A stretch of 64,000 nt of DNA, taken from assembly GCA_020002185.1 (NCBI GenBank), contig CM034531.1, positions 89,306,288 to 89,370,287 of the forward strand, in the 5' to 3' direction. The notes beneath the pieces are model-generated. The model had not been told where the DNA came from. It did not search any database and was given only the letters and a program-made list of their open reading frames with translations. Positions 25,238 through 36,808 of this stretch are shown piece after piece (position 1 is the first letter of the stretch; the number at the start of each line of letters is the position of its first letter). The stretch is from Paraescarpia echinospica (taxonomy: Eukaryota; Annelida; Polychaeta; Sabellida; Siboglinidae). The position numbers and the translations under genes are program-made.

Positions 25238-25680
25238 TATGTGTGTGCGTGTGTGCGTGTGTGCGTGTGTGCGCGTGTGCGTGTGTGCGTGAGTTCGTGT
25301 GTGCGTGTGTGCGTGTGTGCGTTTGTGCGTGTGTGTGTGAGTGTGTGTGTGTGTGTTGTGTGTGTCTGTGTGTCTGTGTGTGAGAGTGTGTGTACTACAC
25401 AATCACGTTTTGATACCGCTTGTTTGCTTTTTATTTATCATTCACGGCCTCACAACCACGCACGTAGGCAACACACGCACACGCGCACGCGCGCACGCGC
25501 ACGCACACACACACACACGCTCACACGCTCACACGCACGCACACACGCACGCACGCACGCACTCACACACGCACACACGCACACACGCACACACGCACAC
25601 ACGCACACACGCACACACGCACACACGCACACACGCACACACGCACACACGCACACACGCACACACGCACACACGCACAC
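25238..25680. repeat. inverted pair of (GTGTGC)n and (CACACG)n tracts
   Basis: A GTGTGC/GTGTGT tract at 25238-25393 is followed after about 75 bp by a CACACG tract at 25470-25680. The two are reverse complements and could pair. The long open frames here are artefacts of the repeats. Confidence 0.95.
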
Positions 25681-25699
25681 GTAATTACTATATTGTTTA

Positions 25700-27100
25700 T
25701 AAGTAAAAATATATTATGTGAACCCTTTGATGAATCACACTGCTGTTGGACAGGATGCCCGTCTGCTCTATGGGTGTCCCCCGTCGACGACGGCAGACAG
25801 GGCAGTGCCTCAGCTGCCATGCTCGTTCCGTTTTCGTCCCTGGCTGCCCTGTCATTTCCCCGGCTGCCCACGGTCGCTCCATCGCAGAAATAAGTGTGTC
25901 CAACTTAACGGACAACTGTTCTGTGGCTTCTTTTTGTTCTTTCCTCCGCTCTTCCCCGGCTTCTATCTCACGTTCGTATATTCTTTGTGGAACGGCCATC
26001 ATCCCTCCCTCTCTTGACGCCACAGAATAATAAGGACAGTCACGGCATACGTTGTTCAATAAAACACCACTAACATCACAGGGTAACGTAAAATCGAGCT
26101 AAATTGAAATTCTTACCTGGCTACCTTGATGCGTTATTAAGAAACAAGATAAATACTGTGGCGGGGACCGGCAAATAACCAAGAGTTTTTTTTAGCGCAA
26201 AATATATTGGGCAAGTTCGCATTCTACCATACCCTAAATTCGGCCTTAGTTTGTTTGGACTACTATAATAAAAATCGGCAGTTACCACTAAGTACATGTT
26301 GCGTGTGTTTCTTCGTAGACCATCTACGCCCAAGCCCTGAAAGTCCGGCCGACACGAAGAAGGGTTTGAACATTGCTACAATAGGTCAGTGGTGCTCGCT
26401 CTGATGGATTTGTCAAGCGGTAAACGTGCATTTGTCGGATAATCTGTCGTATAATTTGTTCGATGTGTATTTCTTGGTAACAAAAACATTGGGCACAGTT
26501 GTCGAAGTGAGAATTGCATACGGGAAGGGTTGATCTGGCAGGTGGCGTGTCGCCCTTGTAATGTATTGCATGCAATGTTAATATTATTGATAGGGCAAAG
26601 ATTGACGGAAGTTACGTGCATAATTTTGATTGTGGTGTCATTTTCTGAATCCTTCATTTGCGTGATTCCTTTGTGTTATCTAGTGTCAAACAACGGCTTG
26701 TCACATCCATTCAACCGCACATAGATTTAGTTTGATAGTGATTATTCCATAATATATTTTGAACAGTGTGGCAGAAATTCTGTCTGGTCGGACCCCTTCC
26801 AATGTGCATGCTGATTTATAATAAGCAACTGTAATGTATTATTTATTTATGCTTTTTAAATACATTTCCAACTGGTAGATCAGGGGCCAATGAACTAAGG
26901 CAGTGAATGAACACAGAAAGAGACTAGTGAACCTCGCCACCTGAGAGAGTTGATACTGTCAGATTGCGCACAAAGTTAGCTTATTTATGTATACCTGTAT
27001 TCTGTTTAGAATGACTAATTTTATTATATCTGTGTAAGTGATTTTCCGGCATACTTCTTTGAATCCATCATGTTAAGTCGTATTACTGTCTTCGTCTGTA
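25700..27100 (+). other. no supported gene before the TM exon
   Basis: A minus-strand frame at 25697-26059 has a charged region (EREIEAGEERRKEQKEATEQ) and a CPVCRRRRG motif. It could be a gag-like or host fragment but is not recognised. No Ig half-domain exon was found upstream of the TM exon at 27102. Confidence 0.4.
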
Positions 27101-27101
27101 G

Positions 27102-27192
27102 GTATCATCGTCGCCGCCTTGGTCGGTTTCATTCTCGTCGGCATTGTTGTTGGCGAAACGATTTACTGCTTAACCAAGAAATCAAGAAATAG
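27102..27192 (+). CDS. receptor exon: transmembrane segment (long-tail version)
   Basis: The acceptor is CTGTAG|GT and the donor AG|GTAATT. Phase 1 entry and phase 2 exit are the same as in the other hydrophobic exon at 54150. It encodes one membrane span, IIVAALVGFILVGIVVG then ETIYCL, closed by a stop-transfer TKKSRN. GxxxG-like glycines and a glutamate lie in the inner half. The following exon joins in phase and gives a cytoplasmic tail. No Ig exons were identified between the gap and this exon. It is either the 3' end of a neighbouring paralogue or an alternative 3' end. Confidence 0.75.
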
Positions 27193-27432
27193 GTAATTAT
27201 GACTTGTGTGACGGAATATATCTTAAGCAGCAATTTCAGCCTGGCGTTCTTTTCAGCAGTAGCAGCTTGTTATACTGTGAACGCATTTATACTGTTTCAA
27301 ATCGGAATACAGTAAACTTATATCTTATTTTGTTGTAAATATATGTTTCACTCTATAAACTAATACTGGTTGCACAGGTTACGCTACACCTTTTTCTATA
27401 TTGGCTGAACGAGATATTTGTTGTCTTCACAG

Positions 27433-27616
27433 TGCCGCAGAACAGGAAGCTGAGACCTCAGCGCGCGGTGCGCAGGAATCGTCCAGCAACAGAACATCGG
27501 AAATGTCGAGCGGCTACTATAGTCTACACTTCAACAACCCGAACTTCGACGATGGAGATATTGTTGATGAACACTATGACACCATAGGCAATATGCCGAT
27601 GTCACATGAACACTGA
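27433..27616 (+). CDS. receptor exon: cytoplasmic tail with ITIM-like motif
   Basis: The acceptor is TCTTCACAG|T. Joined in phase 2 it gives about 60 residues, Ser/Glu-rich, ending with stop TGA at 27614-27616. Tyrosine motifs are SGYYSL, which fits the ITIM pattern (S/I/V/L)xYxx(I/V/L), and EHYDTI, a YxxI motif 16 residues further on. ITIMs recruit SH2 phosphatases in vertebrate receptors. The two YxxL/I motifs are spaced more widely than in a standard ITAM, so an inhibitory or adaptor-binding role is more likely; that is inference. The acidic stretch NFDDGDIVDEH separates them. Confidence 0.75.
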
Positions 27617-28165
27617 GAAGCATGTGTGTTTCTCGGTATGTTGTGTCATCTAATACATATTATGTATTCAGTGATGAGTTGGTTTACTCCCAACATCCCA
27701 TCCCGGAGCTGACATAGGAGTGTTGGTTCGGTGCAGTGCGCATTGCTAAACCAGAATAGTACAATTTATAATACGCGTAGTTAAAAACAATACTCCAGGA
27801 GTTTATAAAGTCTGATTAGGTGAGCTGTAGCCGCAAGATGAACGGTGTTCGTGCTGCTTGTTGGATGGGATATAGTGAAGGTAGTCTGATTAGTCCTGGG
27901 CTCATATTAGTGTGGGATAGAATGAGTATGCATGTGTATTTATACGTTCATGTATTTATATGTATTTTCTGGATCACTATTTCGAGTACTTGTGCATGGG
28001 ACTATAAGATATTGTAGCGGGGTAATGTTCAGGTTATATGTTATTGTGTAAAAGAAGGCACGTTGATGTTGCAATCGTTTTTCCTAGCGTCTTCCATCGA
28101 AGTTTTTTTAGAATACACGTTACGCTTGTTGTGTGGCGGAGGTCAATTATATTAAATTTAGATGT
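27617..28165 (+). other. 3' UTR and flank of the long-tail exon
   Basis: No gene. The first clear AATAAA downstream is at 28700, so the UTR may include the LINE fragment that follows, or a variant signal nearer is used. Confidence 0.35.
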
Positions 28166-28169
28166 GCTT

Positions 28170-28400
28170 CTTTGTATTTATTTCAGGGTATCAATTTAGT
28201 TTTTTGGTATAAGGATTCCAGGCTTCAACTGCATACTCTAGTTTTTGTCTTAGTAACATTTTGTAGGTTGCTTTCGTAACTTTAGATATTGCAGGGTGAC
28301 GAGTGTGTTTACGAAGACCACGTTTTCTAGCGGATGGAGATGCAGTGGTGTGAACATGCTTTGTCCACGACAGTTTAGAAACAAATGAATTGTGTATATC
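28170..28400 (-). pseudogene. LINE RT C-terminal fragment
   Basis: The minus strand reads FVSKLSWTKHVHTTAS and LLRQKLEYAVEAWNPYTKK, the C-terminal region after the RT of jockey/L2-type LINEs. Only about 70 codons survive. Confidence 0.65.
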
Positions 28401-31017
28401 GGATGTGTAGTGACGTAATTTATAATTAATTGATGCATGTTTGAATGCGCATCGACACCGCGGTCGGTCGTATCGCAATGAAATGTCAGTAACTTTAAAG
28501 TATACATTTAGGAAGGATATATTATATACATACATATGTTGCTTCATTTGATTTTGATATTATTTTGTTTCATAGAGTTACGCTGTCTTGGAAAGTTTAC
28601 ATGCAGTTTTGTAATTTGCATTTGCATTGATATTGTTAATGCTGTTGTTTACTTAAAGATTTACACGCTATATGTTTTAAATATCATGCGGTTGCCATAA
28701 ATAAAACTGTACAATACATGCGGCGTAAACTACAATACACATGTAGGCCTACATCAGCCATTGTCTAGTGCATTTGTCATGTGTATTGAAATCGAACTGA
28801 AGTTGGCATATATTACATGTCGAGGCACGTTTTTCTCGTTTTCTAAAGCGTATAGGAGAGTGCATGTCTGTGCCAAAGTATCTGAGATAATTTATCGTGT
28901 TACTAATTCGCCATTTGTTAAAACGATGCATCTATTCCACTGTGGAATTGGCTGTGCTAAACGTGGGAAAATGATAAGTTGTTTAATATTAAAAGGTAAT
29001 GTGGTTGACTCAGCCCGCCTCGGCAGCACTGCCAATAAAGGCTCTTTTGAAACTGGATGTTTTGTTTACAATTTGAATATTTCGCGGGTGGAAACTTTCA
29101 AAATGCAAACGTTGTTACAGGCTTACAAAGCACAATTTGGCGAGGAGCATACCTTCAACATACTTACTAAGGTTTAATAACATTATATTAATTCATCTAA
29201 AAAGAGGAAGAAACTGCCTCCTGTTAATGTAGGTGACCAGTTATTTTGTGTAGTGTTTTAACTTGTTCACAGCAGCCCTATACAGACGGATGCTACGCTG
29301 CTCTGTTCGCGTCAAGTGAACCATGTTAATATGTTTTACTGTAATCAAATTGAATGATTGTGTAAAAAATATATATCATAGAGGCAGATTGGTGTTTGTA
29401 ATCTGTTTGGCAAACTGTGTCACACAGATAAACCAGGGCTCAAAATTCGTCAAATTGTCTCCTTGTCCAGCGGTAAGTAGAACCAAAAGTTCACTTGTCT
29501 GTACAACAATTCAGTTGTCGCACGAACAACTAAATTTCAAAAACTACTTCTCCATAATTAATTTTGTTTTTGTTTTTTTAAATGATTACTGTAACACTAT
29601 TTGCCATAGGTAGTCAATGTACACTAGTATTCTCAGTCACCTACAGTATTCACAGTTCAATAGTGTGTGCTGATAGCCCCATCAAAGGCAATGCATGCAT
29701 TATTTTTATGTCCTATTTTTTTAATACAAGTCTTCACATAATTGGGTGTTTAGACCATGATGGTGCTGGAACACATGTAGATGGAGACAGGGAATAGGTG
29801 CTGTGAGGACAAACAATAAACACTTATTTGTAAATATGATGATTTTAATGGCCAGAAAACTAGTGTTTCATACAGAAAGCATTCACTGCAATGAAACCAA
29901 AAGGGTTTCACAAGTATTTGACCACGAAATGTAGTTTGATATCATATGTTTTGCCTTAGCAAACAAGACATTCTATAAAAAAATTATGTCATGGTTACGT
30001 TTGAAAACACCTGTTAAATTTGCCTAGAATAGGCAGACAGATCACTCATACAACATGAACAACCAAGGTTTCTCAAAGTTAGTGCCAGTGACTCGTCAGC
30101 TTTCAGCAAAACGGACACTGAATTGTACAAACAACCCCATTTCCAAGTACTTTTCAGGGCAATGCACTCCCCCAGGGCATTGTCAGGTGGAATCAGTAGA
30201 GTTGAAAACACATCTTCTCTTATTTGAAATGGAATGACTAACAGGAAATGTATCTTGCAAAACAGTTATTTTTTTAAATATGGTTGGAATATTTCATACA
30301 TTCTGAGAACACATTGATATTATTTGTGTATGGATAGGACTGCTCAACATAGCAATTCTGAAAATAACAAATAAATCAAGTTGCAAAATGCGTGAGTAGT
30401 TTATGGACCCACTTTATAATGTTATTGCAGGCTACCACGAATGATGATAACAAATACATATGCACCCACGGCCACACAGCATGCACACACCACTTATTAC
30501 TGTGAAACTAGTGGCGCTAGGGCTTAAGTTGCTGCTCTGTCCACTACGCGTGGGGTAGTTGCCGCCTTTCCACGAACTATGAGTAATGCTACGGCGATTC
30601 GCAAACTTTCGTGCGAACAGTTTAAAGCTACCGTTTATTGTCGCCAAATGACATTCGTTGACCAGCACTGTTTAGCTGCCATATATCATGGTTGATGTGC
30701 TAATATGTTCGTGGGACTTCGATGCTGAAAATGTTGTGCCCCAAAACGGGCCGTTTACCTACTGCGTACCGGCAACGGCGTTATTCGTTAAGGAGTGCCA
30801 TGGCCAGATAAATTATGTGGGTCCTGGCTCTTGACAAAAAATCTGATTAGATTCCCATAAAAAATGCTATTTTAGTTAAACAACTTCACCCAATAACAAA
30901 ATAAAAAGCAGAAATTGTCTTATGTTTCGAAGTCTACAGACTACACGCTATGGGCAAACTGCGCTAACGCTGGCCGATTCGATGGCAAACGGTGGCGCCT
31001 CATCATGATGACAATTT
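28401..31017. other. no supported gene
   Basis: Short frames only. A frame at 29323-29613 looks repeat-derived. No V-domain N-half or signal-peptide exon was found here, although one would be expected if a complete second receptor gene started in this interval. Confidence 0.45.
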
Positions 31018-32138
31018 GGAGACTGAAGAAAGGAGAGGAGACTGAAGAAAGGAGACTGAGAGGAAGGAAGGTGACCGGTGTGAAGGAACAAGACATTGAG
31101 AAAACAGAGGGACGGAGGAAAAGTGTTCGGCAGAGGAAGAGAAAACGGGCCAGTGGGGATAGATCAGCAGGTAGTCAGACTGTAGAGAACGAGGAGAGAC
31201 ACGACAGCGATACAGGTGGTGAAGAGGTAGATACCACAGAGGCAGTTGGTAAGACTGTGAGACAGAAGACTGATGGAAGAAGACAGAGTGTTCAGCAAAA
31301 AACAGAAAACATGACAGGCGTGAAGGTGACAGGGGAGAAAGTGACCGTAGTGAAGGAGGTAGCCGGGGAAAAGGGACGGGAGAGGAGAGAAGAAAATGTG
31401 ATGGGAGGAAAGAAGAAGGGACGAAAGGAAGTGAGAGTAAATGTGCTAGAAGAGAAGATGACAGGAGGAAAGGGGATAAGAGAAAACGCGACAGGAAAGA
31501 AGGGAATGGAAGAGAATGTGACAGGAGAGAAGATGGCAAGAGGAAAAGACAACAACCAGACATATGCAAACCGGAGGAGCTACTCCGAGGCAGTGATTGA
31601 GGGGGCAAAGAGAAAAGAGAGAGTGTTTATGGGCGATTCAATTCTGAGAAAAACAGACAAGACTATATGCGAGGGGAAGGACGTTGTTGTATGTCTACCG
31701 GGGGCTAGGATAGAGCATGTGACCGAAAGGGTAGAGAAGGTATTGGGGCATGGCAAGGGAGGGTCTATACTAGTACACGTTGGGACAAACAATGCAGACA
31801 AGGAGGGAACAACTGGTATAGTTCAGAAGTACAGACATCTAGTGAGGAAGCTAAAGAAGACAAGAGTGGAACAGGTTATTCTCTCAGGAATTTTGCCAGT
31901 AATGGGAGGAAGGGGGGCAAGATACAGAAACTGTAAGAGGATGGCGATCAACGCACTAGTTGAGCAGATGTGTGAGGAAGAGGGCGTGGGATTCATAGAT
32001 TTATGGGGGTACTTTGTTGGGAGAGAAGATATGTACATGAGAGATGGCCTCCATCTAAGTGGAAAGGGGGCAGCAGTATTCTCAGAGAATCTGCTGCGAT
32101 CTGTTGACAGTGGGACAGGTTGCATCTATTTAAACTAA
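31018..32138 (+). pseudogene. CR1 ORF1 with intact SGNH esterase domain (copy 4), 5'-truncated
   Basis: The frame is open from flanking sequence into ORF1 and ends at TAA 32136-32138. The middle is basic repeats (VTGEKVTVVKEVAGEKG-like). The esterase has all blocks: VFMGDSILRKT (Ser nucleophile), LPGARIEHV, ILVHVGTNNADKE (oxyanion Asn) and MRDGLHLSGKGA (Asp-His). The N-terminal PHD-like finger of copy 2 is absent through truncation; the first 35 codons of the open frame come from flank. The last codons TAT TTA AAC TAA form a slippery heptamer with the stop. Confidence 0.88.
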
Positions 32139-35017
32139 ATTCGCAGGGGGGACTCGCAGAGAAGCCTGAAACTGGAGGCATAGATAAAGGCAGCAAAAAT
32201 AATTCAGCAAAGAACAGTCTGGAAAACTGTTCTGAAGCTGGGTATAAATGTGTTTGTTTAAATGCAAGGAGTATAGTAAACAAAAGAAATGAACTAAACA
32301 TTATGGTAGAAGATATTGACCCTCACATAATAGGTATAACCGAATCATGGGCAACCACCGATATATCAGATGCCGAATTGGGACTGACAGGATATGTAAT
32401 GTTTAGGAAAGATAGAATAGGAAGAAGGGGAGGTGGAGTTATTTTATATATTAAAGAATCTATCCAGGCTTATGAAATAAAATTAGACAGAGAAGCAGAT
32501 TGCGAAGAAGCTGTTTGGTGTAACATAGTTACAGGAAACTCAACGTTAACGGTTGGATTAGTTTATCGAAGTCCAAACATAAGCATAGAAGAGAATGAAA
32601 AAATACAAAACGCTATAAGGGAAGTGAGCAAACGGGACTGTGTTATTATGGGGGATTTTAACCATGGGCATATAAAATGGAAATCTCTACAGAGTATGGG
32701 TAGTGAGGACCACAAGTTTTTAGTTTTAGTACAAAATAGTTTCCTTTCTCAACATGTGCTAGAACCAACCAGGGGAGAGAATGTGTTAGACTTAGTTTTG
32801 TCCTCACAGAATGAATTAGTTGACAATGTTAAATTATGTGAGCCTCTTGGAAGTAGTGATCACAACCAGATACATTTTACCATTAAAGTAAAATCAGAAA
32901 GAAATAATAAAAAGCAGTTGAGGAGAAATTTCCACAAAGGAAGATATAAGGAAATGAGGAAATATTTAGCAAAGATAGACTGGAATAATACACTGAAGAA
33001 TAAGACAGCAACAGAATGCTGGAATATCTTAAAGAATGAAATAGAGTGCATCGTAGATAAATTTGTTCCCTTCAAAAAACAAGGGAAACGGACCAGAAAG
33101 AAATACTTATCGAAAGAAGCCATTAGAAAAATTAAGTATAAACAAATGATGTGGAAGTCTTATAGACGTACTGGCAATGACGAAGACTACAACCTTTATA
33201 AAGAAGCACTAAACCAAGCTACAGCTGAAATTAGAAATTCAAAGAGAAGCTATGAACATAAATTAGCTTGTAATATAAAACATGACAGCAAGAGTTTTTA
33301 TGCGTATGTTCGAAGCAAACAGAAAGTTCAGGATAAGGTCGGTCCTCTAGAAGATAGCGCTGGAAATATAATATCAGAAGGATTCTTAATGGCTGAAGAC
33401 CTAAATGAGTATTTTAGTTCAGTGTTTACCAGAGAAGACACTAGTTCACTGCCAGTACCAGAGGCTAAGTTCAAGGGGGCAGAATCAGAATATTTAAGAC
33501 AGTTAATTGTAACCCCAGAAATGGTAGCTAAGAAAATTAGGGCTATGAAGGAAAATAAATCACCTGGAGTGGATGGTATTCCACCCAAACTACTAGTGGA
33601 AATTGTAGAACAAATTAGCATACCGCTTGCAACAGTTTTCAACTTGTCATTAGAAGAGGGAGTGGTTCCTTTAGAATGGAAAGAAGCAAACATTATACCG
33701 TTATTTAAAAAAGGTTCGAGAAACAAGTCAGAGAACTATAGACCAGTGAGTTTAACATCAGTGATTTGTAAATTATTAGAAAGACTAATTAAAGATCACA
33801 TGGTGGATTTTCTTGTTAAACATAACTTGATAAACCCATCTCAACATGGGTTTCTAAAAGCGAGGTCATGCTTAACAAATATGTTATGTTTTTTGGAAGA
33901 TATCACTAAGTGGGTAGATGATGGATCACCAGTAGATATCATCTACTTAGATTTTCAAAAAGCTTTCGACAAAGTGCCACATCAGAGATTACTGCTTAAA
34001 CTAAAAGCCCATGGCATAGGAAATGGTATAATTAACTGGATAGAAAAATGGCTGATTGACAGAAGACAACGGGTAGTTGTTGATGGGGAGGCTTCAAACT
34101 GGAAATCAGTCTTGAGTGGGGTTCCACAGGGATCAGTACTGGGACCTATATTATTCTTAATATATATAAACGATTTGGACGATGATATAGCTAGCAAGGT
34201 GTTGAAATTTGCAGATGATACAAAAGTGTTTAGAAGGATTGAAAGTGATGGTGATAGACAGCATTTACAAGATGATCTTGACAGGTTGATCAAATGGTCT
34301 GAAAAGTGGCAAATGTTGTTCAATTTTGGGAAATGTAAATGCCTTCACACAGGACATGGGAACGAATATGTAGAATATACAATGGGGGGAACTGTACTAA
34401 GTACTACTGTAAAAGAAAAAGACTTAGGGCTGACAATTAGTGCTGACATGAAGGTTTCAGAGCAGTGTGGAATTGCAGCTTCAAAGGGAAATCAAATCCT
34501 TGGATTGATTAGGCGAAATATAGCATATAAAGAAAAAGAACTAATAATACCGCTGTACAAAACAATAGTTAGGCCTCATTTAGAATATTGTATACAAGCG
34601 TGGAGGCCATACCGCAAGAAGGACATAGATATGCTAGAAAGAGTACAGAGGAGAGCGACTAAAATGATACCAAAACTGAGGGATCTTAGTTATGAAAAAC
34701 GCCTAAAAGAATGTGGTTTAACAACACTAGAGACCAGGAGATTGAGAGGAGATCAGATAGAAGTGTTTAAAATATTGAATGGTTATGAAAATATTGATAG
34801 AAATATGTTTTTTTCAGTTAAGAAAGATTGAAAGACTAGAGGACATAAAGTTACATTAGTAAAGGAGCAGTGTAGATTAGACGTGAGAAAGTTCTCATTT
34901 TCACAAAGGACTGTAAATGAATGGAACAGATTATCTGATGATTGTGTGGGTGCTAGTAGTGTGAATATGTTTAAAAATAAAATCGACACATACCTCAGAA
35001 GGGCTGGATATATGTAG
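32108..35017 (+). pseudogene. CR1 ORF2 endonuclease-reverse transcriptase (copy 4)
   Basis: The frame opens after TGA 32105-32107 and overlaps ORF1 by 31 nt. There is no ATG until 32303, which lies inside the endonuclease after NARSIVNKRNELN. About 40 linker residues precede the endonuclease (GITESW, GDFNHGH, SSDHNQI). RT follows: NYRPVSLTSVICKLLERL, YLDFQKAFDKVPH, SGVPQGSVLGPILF, FADDTK, and the C-terminal MLERVQRRATKMIP. A TGA at 34829-34831 (AGA in copy 1) removes the last 62 codons; the frame would otherwise end at 35017. The other parts look intact. ORF2 product primes and copies element RNA at the target site. Confidence 0.93.
32129..32135 (+). promoter_or_regulatory. -1 frameshift heptamer T TTA AAC (copy 4)
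   Basis: ORF1 codons are TAT TTA AAC TAA. The heptamer T TTA AAC is in the canonical X XXY YYZ phase, and slipping one base back gives TTT AAA CTA, exactly the ORF2 frame. The ORF1 stop is the next codon. A short CAGG/CCTG or GCCT/AGGC helix is possible downstream, but no strong pseudoknot is obvious by eye. Confidence 0.7.
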
Positions 35018-35065
35018 ATAAAAGGGTTGGACTCTCGATAAGCCAAAGGGCTTCCTTGTCCACCT

Positions 35066-35093
35066 GCCATCTAGAGTTAATTCTCTGGATGGC
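35066..35093 (+). other. CR1 3' terminal hairpin (copy 4)
   Basis: GCCATCTAGAG pairs with CTCTGGATGGC across TTAATT. The fifth pair is T-A, where copies 1 and 3 have C-G. Confidence 0.75.
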
Positions 35094-35114
35094 AATCTTG
35101 TTAAATCTTGTTAA

Positions 35115-35197
35115 ATCACACACACACACTCATATACACGCGTGCACACACAGGGACACACGCACACACGCACACAAAACACACGCACGCACGCACA
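35115..35197. repeat. CA-rich microsatellite
   Basis: CACACA/CGCACA tract between the end of CR1 copy 4 and the receptor exon. Confidence 0.9.
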
Positions 35198-35271
35198 ATT
35201 TATGTGAACGATAATCATATTAATAACACAACTCAAATATACGTGTATGTTGTTAACGGTGCGACATTCAG

Positions 35272-35365
35272 GTGATAAACTTGGCGATAACCGACGGGGG
35301 AAGCTACGCTTGTTCGCTGAACGGTGTAAAAGGATCTCCAACTGACCCTTCACTTGTTGTTATTG
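35272..35365 (+). CDS. Ig receptor exon 3: V-type domain, C-terminal half
   Basis: The acceptor is CATTCAG|GTG and the donor TTG|GTAAGA. Phase 0 entry and phase 1 exit, 94 nt, 31 codons. The peptide VINLAITDGGSYACSLNG carries the F-strand signature DxGxYxC, then the G strand with PSLVVI. It completes a V-type domain begun at 13855 in the same phase: the hydrophobic alternation of DYDLK continues into VINLAI. The cysteine would pair with that in VTFSCKV, 61 residues apart, normal for an Ig fold. The intron between the halves would be 21.2 kb and contains two CR1 copies, the L2-like remnant, the gap and the long-tail exons. Confidence 0.78.
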
Positions 35366-35734
35366 GTAAGACCATTAATCATGGCTACTTTCAGATTATC
35401 TCGTCTTTATCTATAAGAACGTCAAATATAACCCATGACTTTTACCAATGACATTCCAATGTTAAGCGGTTTCGTTCCGCTGATGCCGTGTTCCGCAGAC
35501 TGCGCGTATTACATTTATATTGATGGTCTCCTATGGAACGCCGCAATAAACAGGAGCCATGTATTATAAAATTCTCGCGTTGAGAGACATCTTTGCGCAC
35601 GAGGGGGCGCTGTTGACGACATCAGCCTCAATACCCCCTGGCATCTTGGCTTGTCAAAACGCTGAAGTTAAGCTGAGCACACCATCTCGCTGACATTCAA
35701 GAATCGGCTGTTTGGATTTTGTCCAATTGTTGCT

Positions 35735-36435
35735 GATATTCAGTCAACAGGAATACACCATTCAGTCATTGAGTGAATATGAATATACACTACTCATTCT
35801 GCCAGACACCACGAATTCAAAACTCAGTCTGTCAGTCACTCAATCTTTCAGTCAACACGAATACACTGTTCAACCTTTCCGTCAACAGGAATACACCACT
35901 AAGTCTATCAATTAGCAGGAATGCACTACTCAATATTTCAGTCAATAGTAATACAATACTCATTCTGTCAGTCAACACGAATAGACTAGCCTATTCAGTA
36001 TTAAAAAAAAATATATATATAACTTCTTATATAGTGCAGTATCCAGTCCTCAGGATTGCTCAAACCGCTTTACCCTTTACTCCCTGGCACGCCTGTTCAA
36101 TCGAACACCATCTCGACTGCTATGGGAAGCATTCAGCCACGCTGCAATTAATGCGCGAATACTATTCATAAACAAATATCCACCACTGTCTATAGCCAGG
36201 TACTCATTCATACAGCTGAGTGAACTGAAGCAATGTATAGTCACTTGCCCAAGGTTCAACACCGCAGTACAGGATTCGAACCCGGGTACTCTCAGTCGAG
36301 AGGCCGAAGTCTCATCGCTGTGCTGCTGCGCTCCATTTCGGTCAACAGGAATACACTATTAATGTTGTCAGTCAAATCGAATACACTACTCAATCTTTCA
36401 GTCAACGGGAATACACTGCTCAGTCTTTCAGTCAA
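35735..36435. repeat. ~30-bp minisatellite split by a SINE
   Basis: Diverged units of the form TCAGTCAACAGGAATACACT plus ACTCAATCTT occur at 35735-36000 and again at 36341-36435, with the SINE between them. Confidence 0.8.
36001..36340 (-). mobile_element. tRNA-derived SINE (full copy)
   Basis: On the minus strand the element starts with a tRNA-like head. An A-box-like AGCACAGCGATGAGAC is followed by the perfect B box GGGTTCGAATCC (36283-36272), the RNA polymerase III promoter pair. A unique body follows (GGGCAAGTGACT, CAGCTGTATGAATGAGTACC, GATGGTGTTCGATTGAACAG), then an AT-rich tail (ACTATATAAG, ATATATATATT, A/T run) near 36001. 3' parts of the same family occur at 54841-55035 and 59238-59307. 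Family name not known to me. Confidence 0.8.
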
Positions 36436-36808
36436 TATCAACGTAATCATAAATAATAATAATCTTAATCATAAACGTTATTGATACACTCATATCGAGA
36501 GTAGAACAATAATTTACAGGCGAATTACAGGTTTTGACATCGGTTGTATAAATAAAATATAAATACACGTTATCAGCCTAAAATGCTGTACAATTTTGTG
36601 TTTTACAATAACGCGACGCATTTCAAGACATTGCATGCATTCTTCCGTATGTCATGCTATCGATAAGGTTGGCTGTACACGACCGCTACAGTAGCGCCGG
36701 ATTGAGATCCGATTTCTTTGGCGAACTGTTGACATAAATCTTACACTGCCATTTGCAAATCGTCTTGTTTTTAAACAGTGCATTATTGTTGTTGTTTTGT
36801 ATCCGCAG

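Larger units (their letters stand above)
31018..35114 (+). mobile_element. CR1-type LINE, copy 4
   Basis: This 4.1-kb CR1 element starts inside ORF1 (similarity to copy 2 begins near 31018, so the zinc finger is missing). It continues through the esterase, the ORF1/ORF2 overlap, the whole ORF2 and the 3' hairpin (35066-35093) to ATCTTGTTAA repeats ending at 35114. It is nearly identical to copy 2. One premature stop in ORF2 is the only obvious lesion besides 5' truncation. It lies 157 bp upstream of the receptor exon at 35272, directly followed by a CA tract. Confidence 0.95.

Noticed and set aside
25220..25706. His/Thr and Cys/Val repeat proteins on both strands
   Set aside because: Translation of the GTGTGC/CACACG tracts.
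36265..36340. Functional tRNA gene on the minus strand
   Set aside because: Only A- and B-box-like regions within a SINE body; arms do not pair well and the body continues past the tRNA end.
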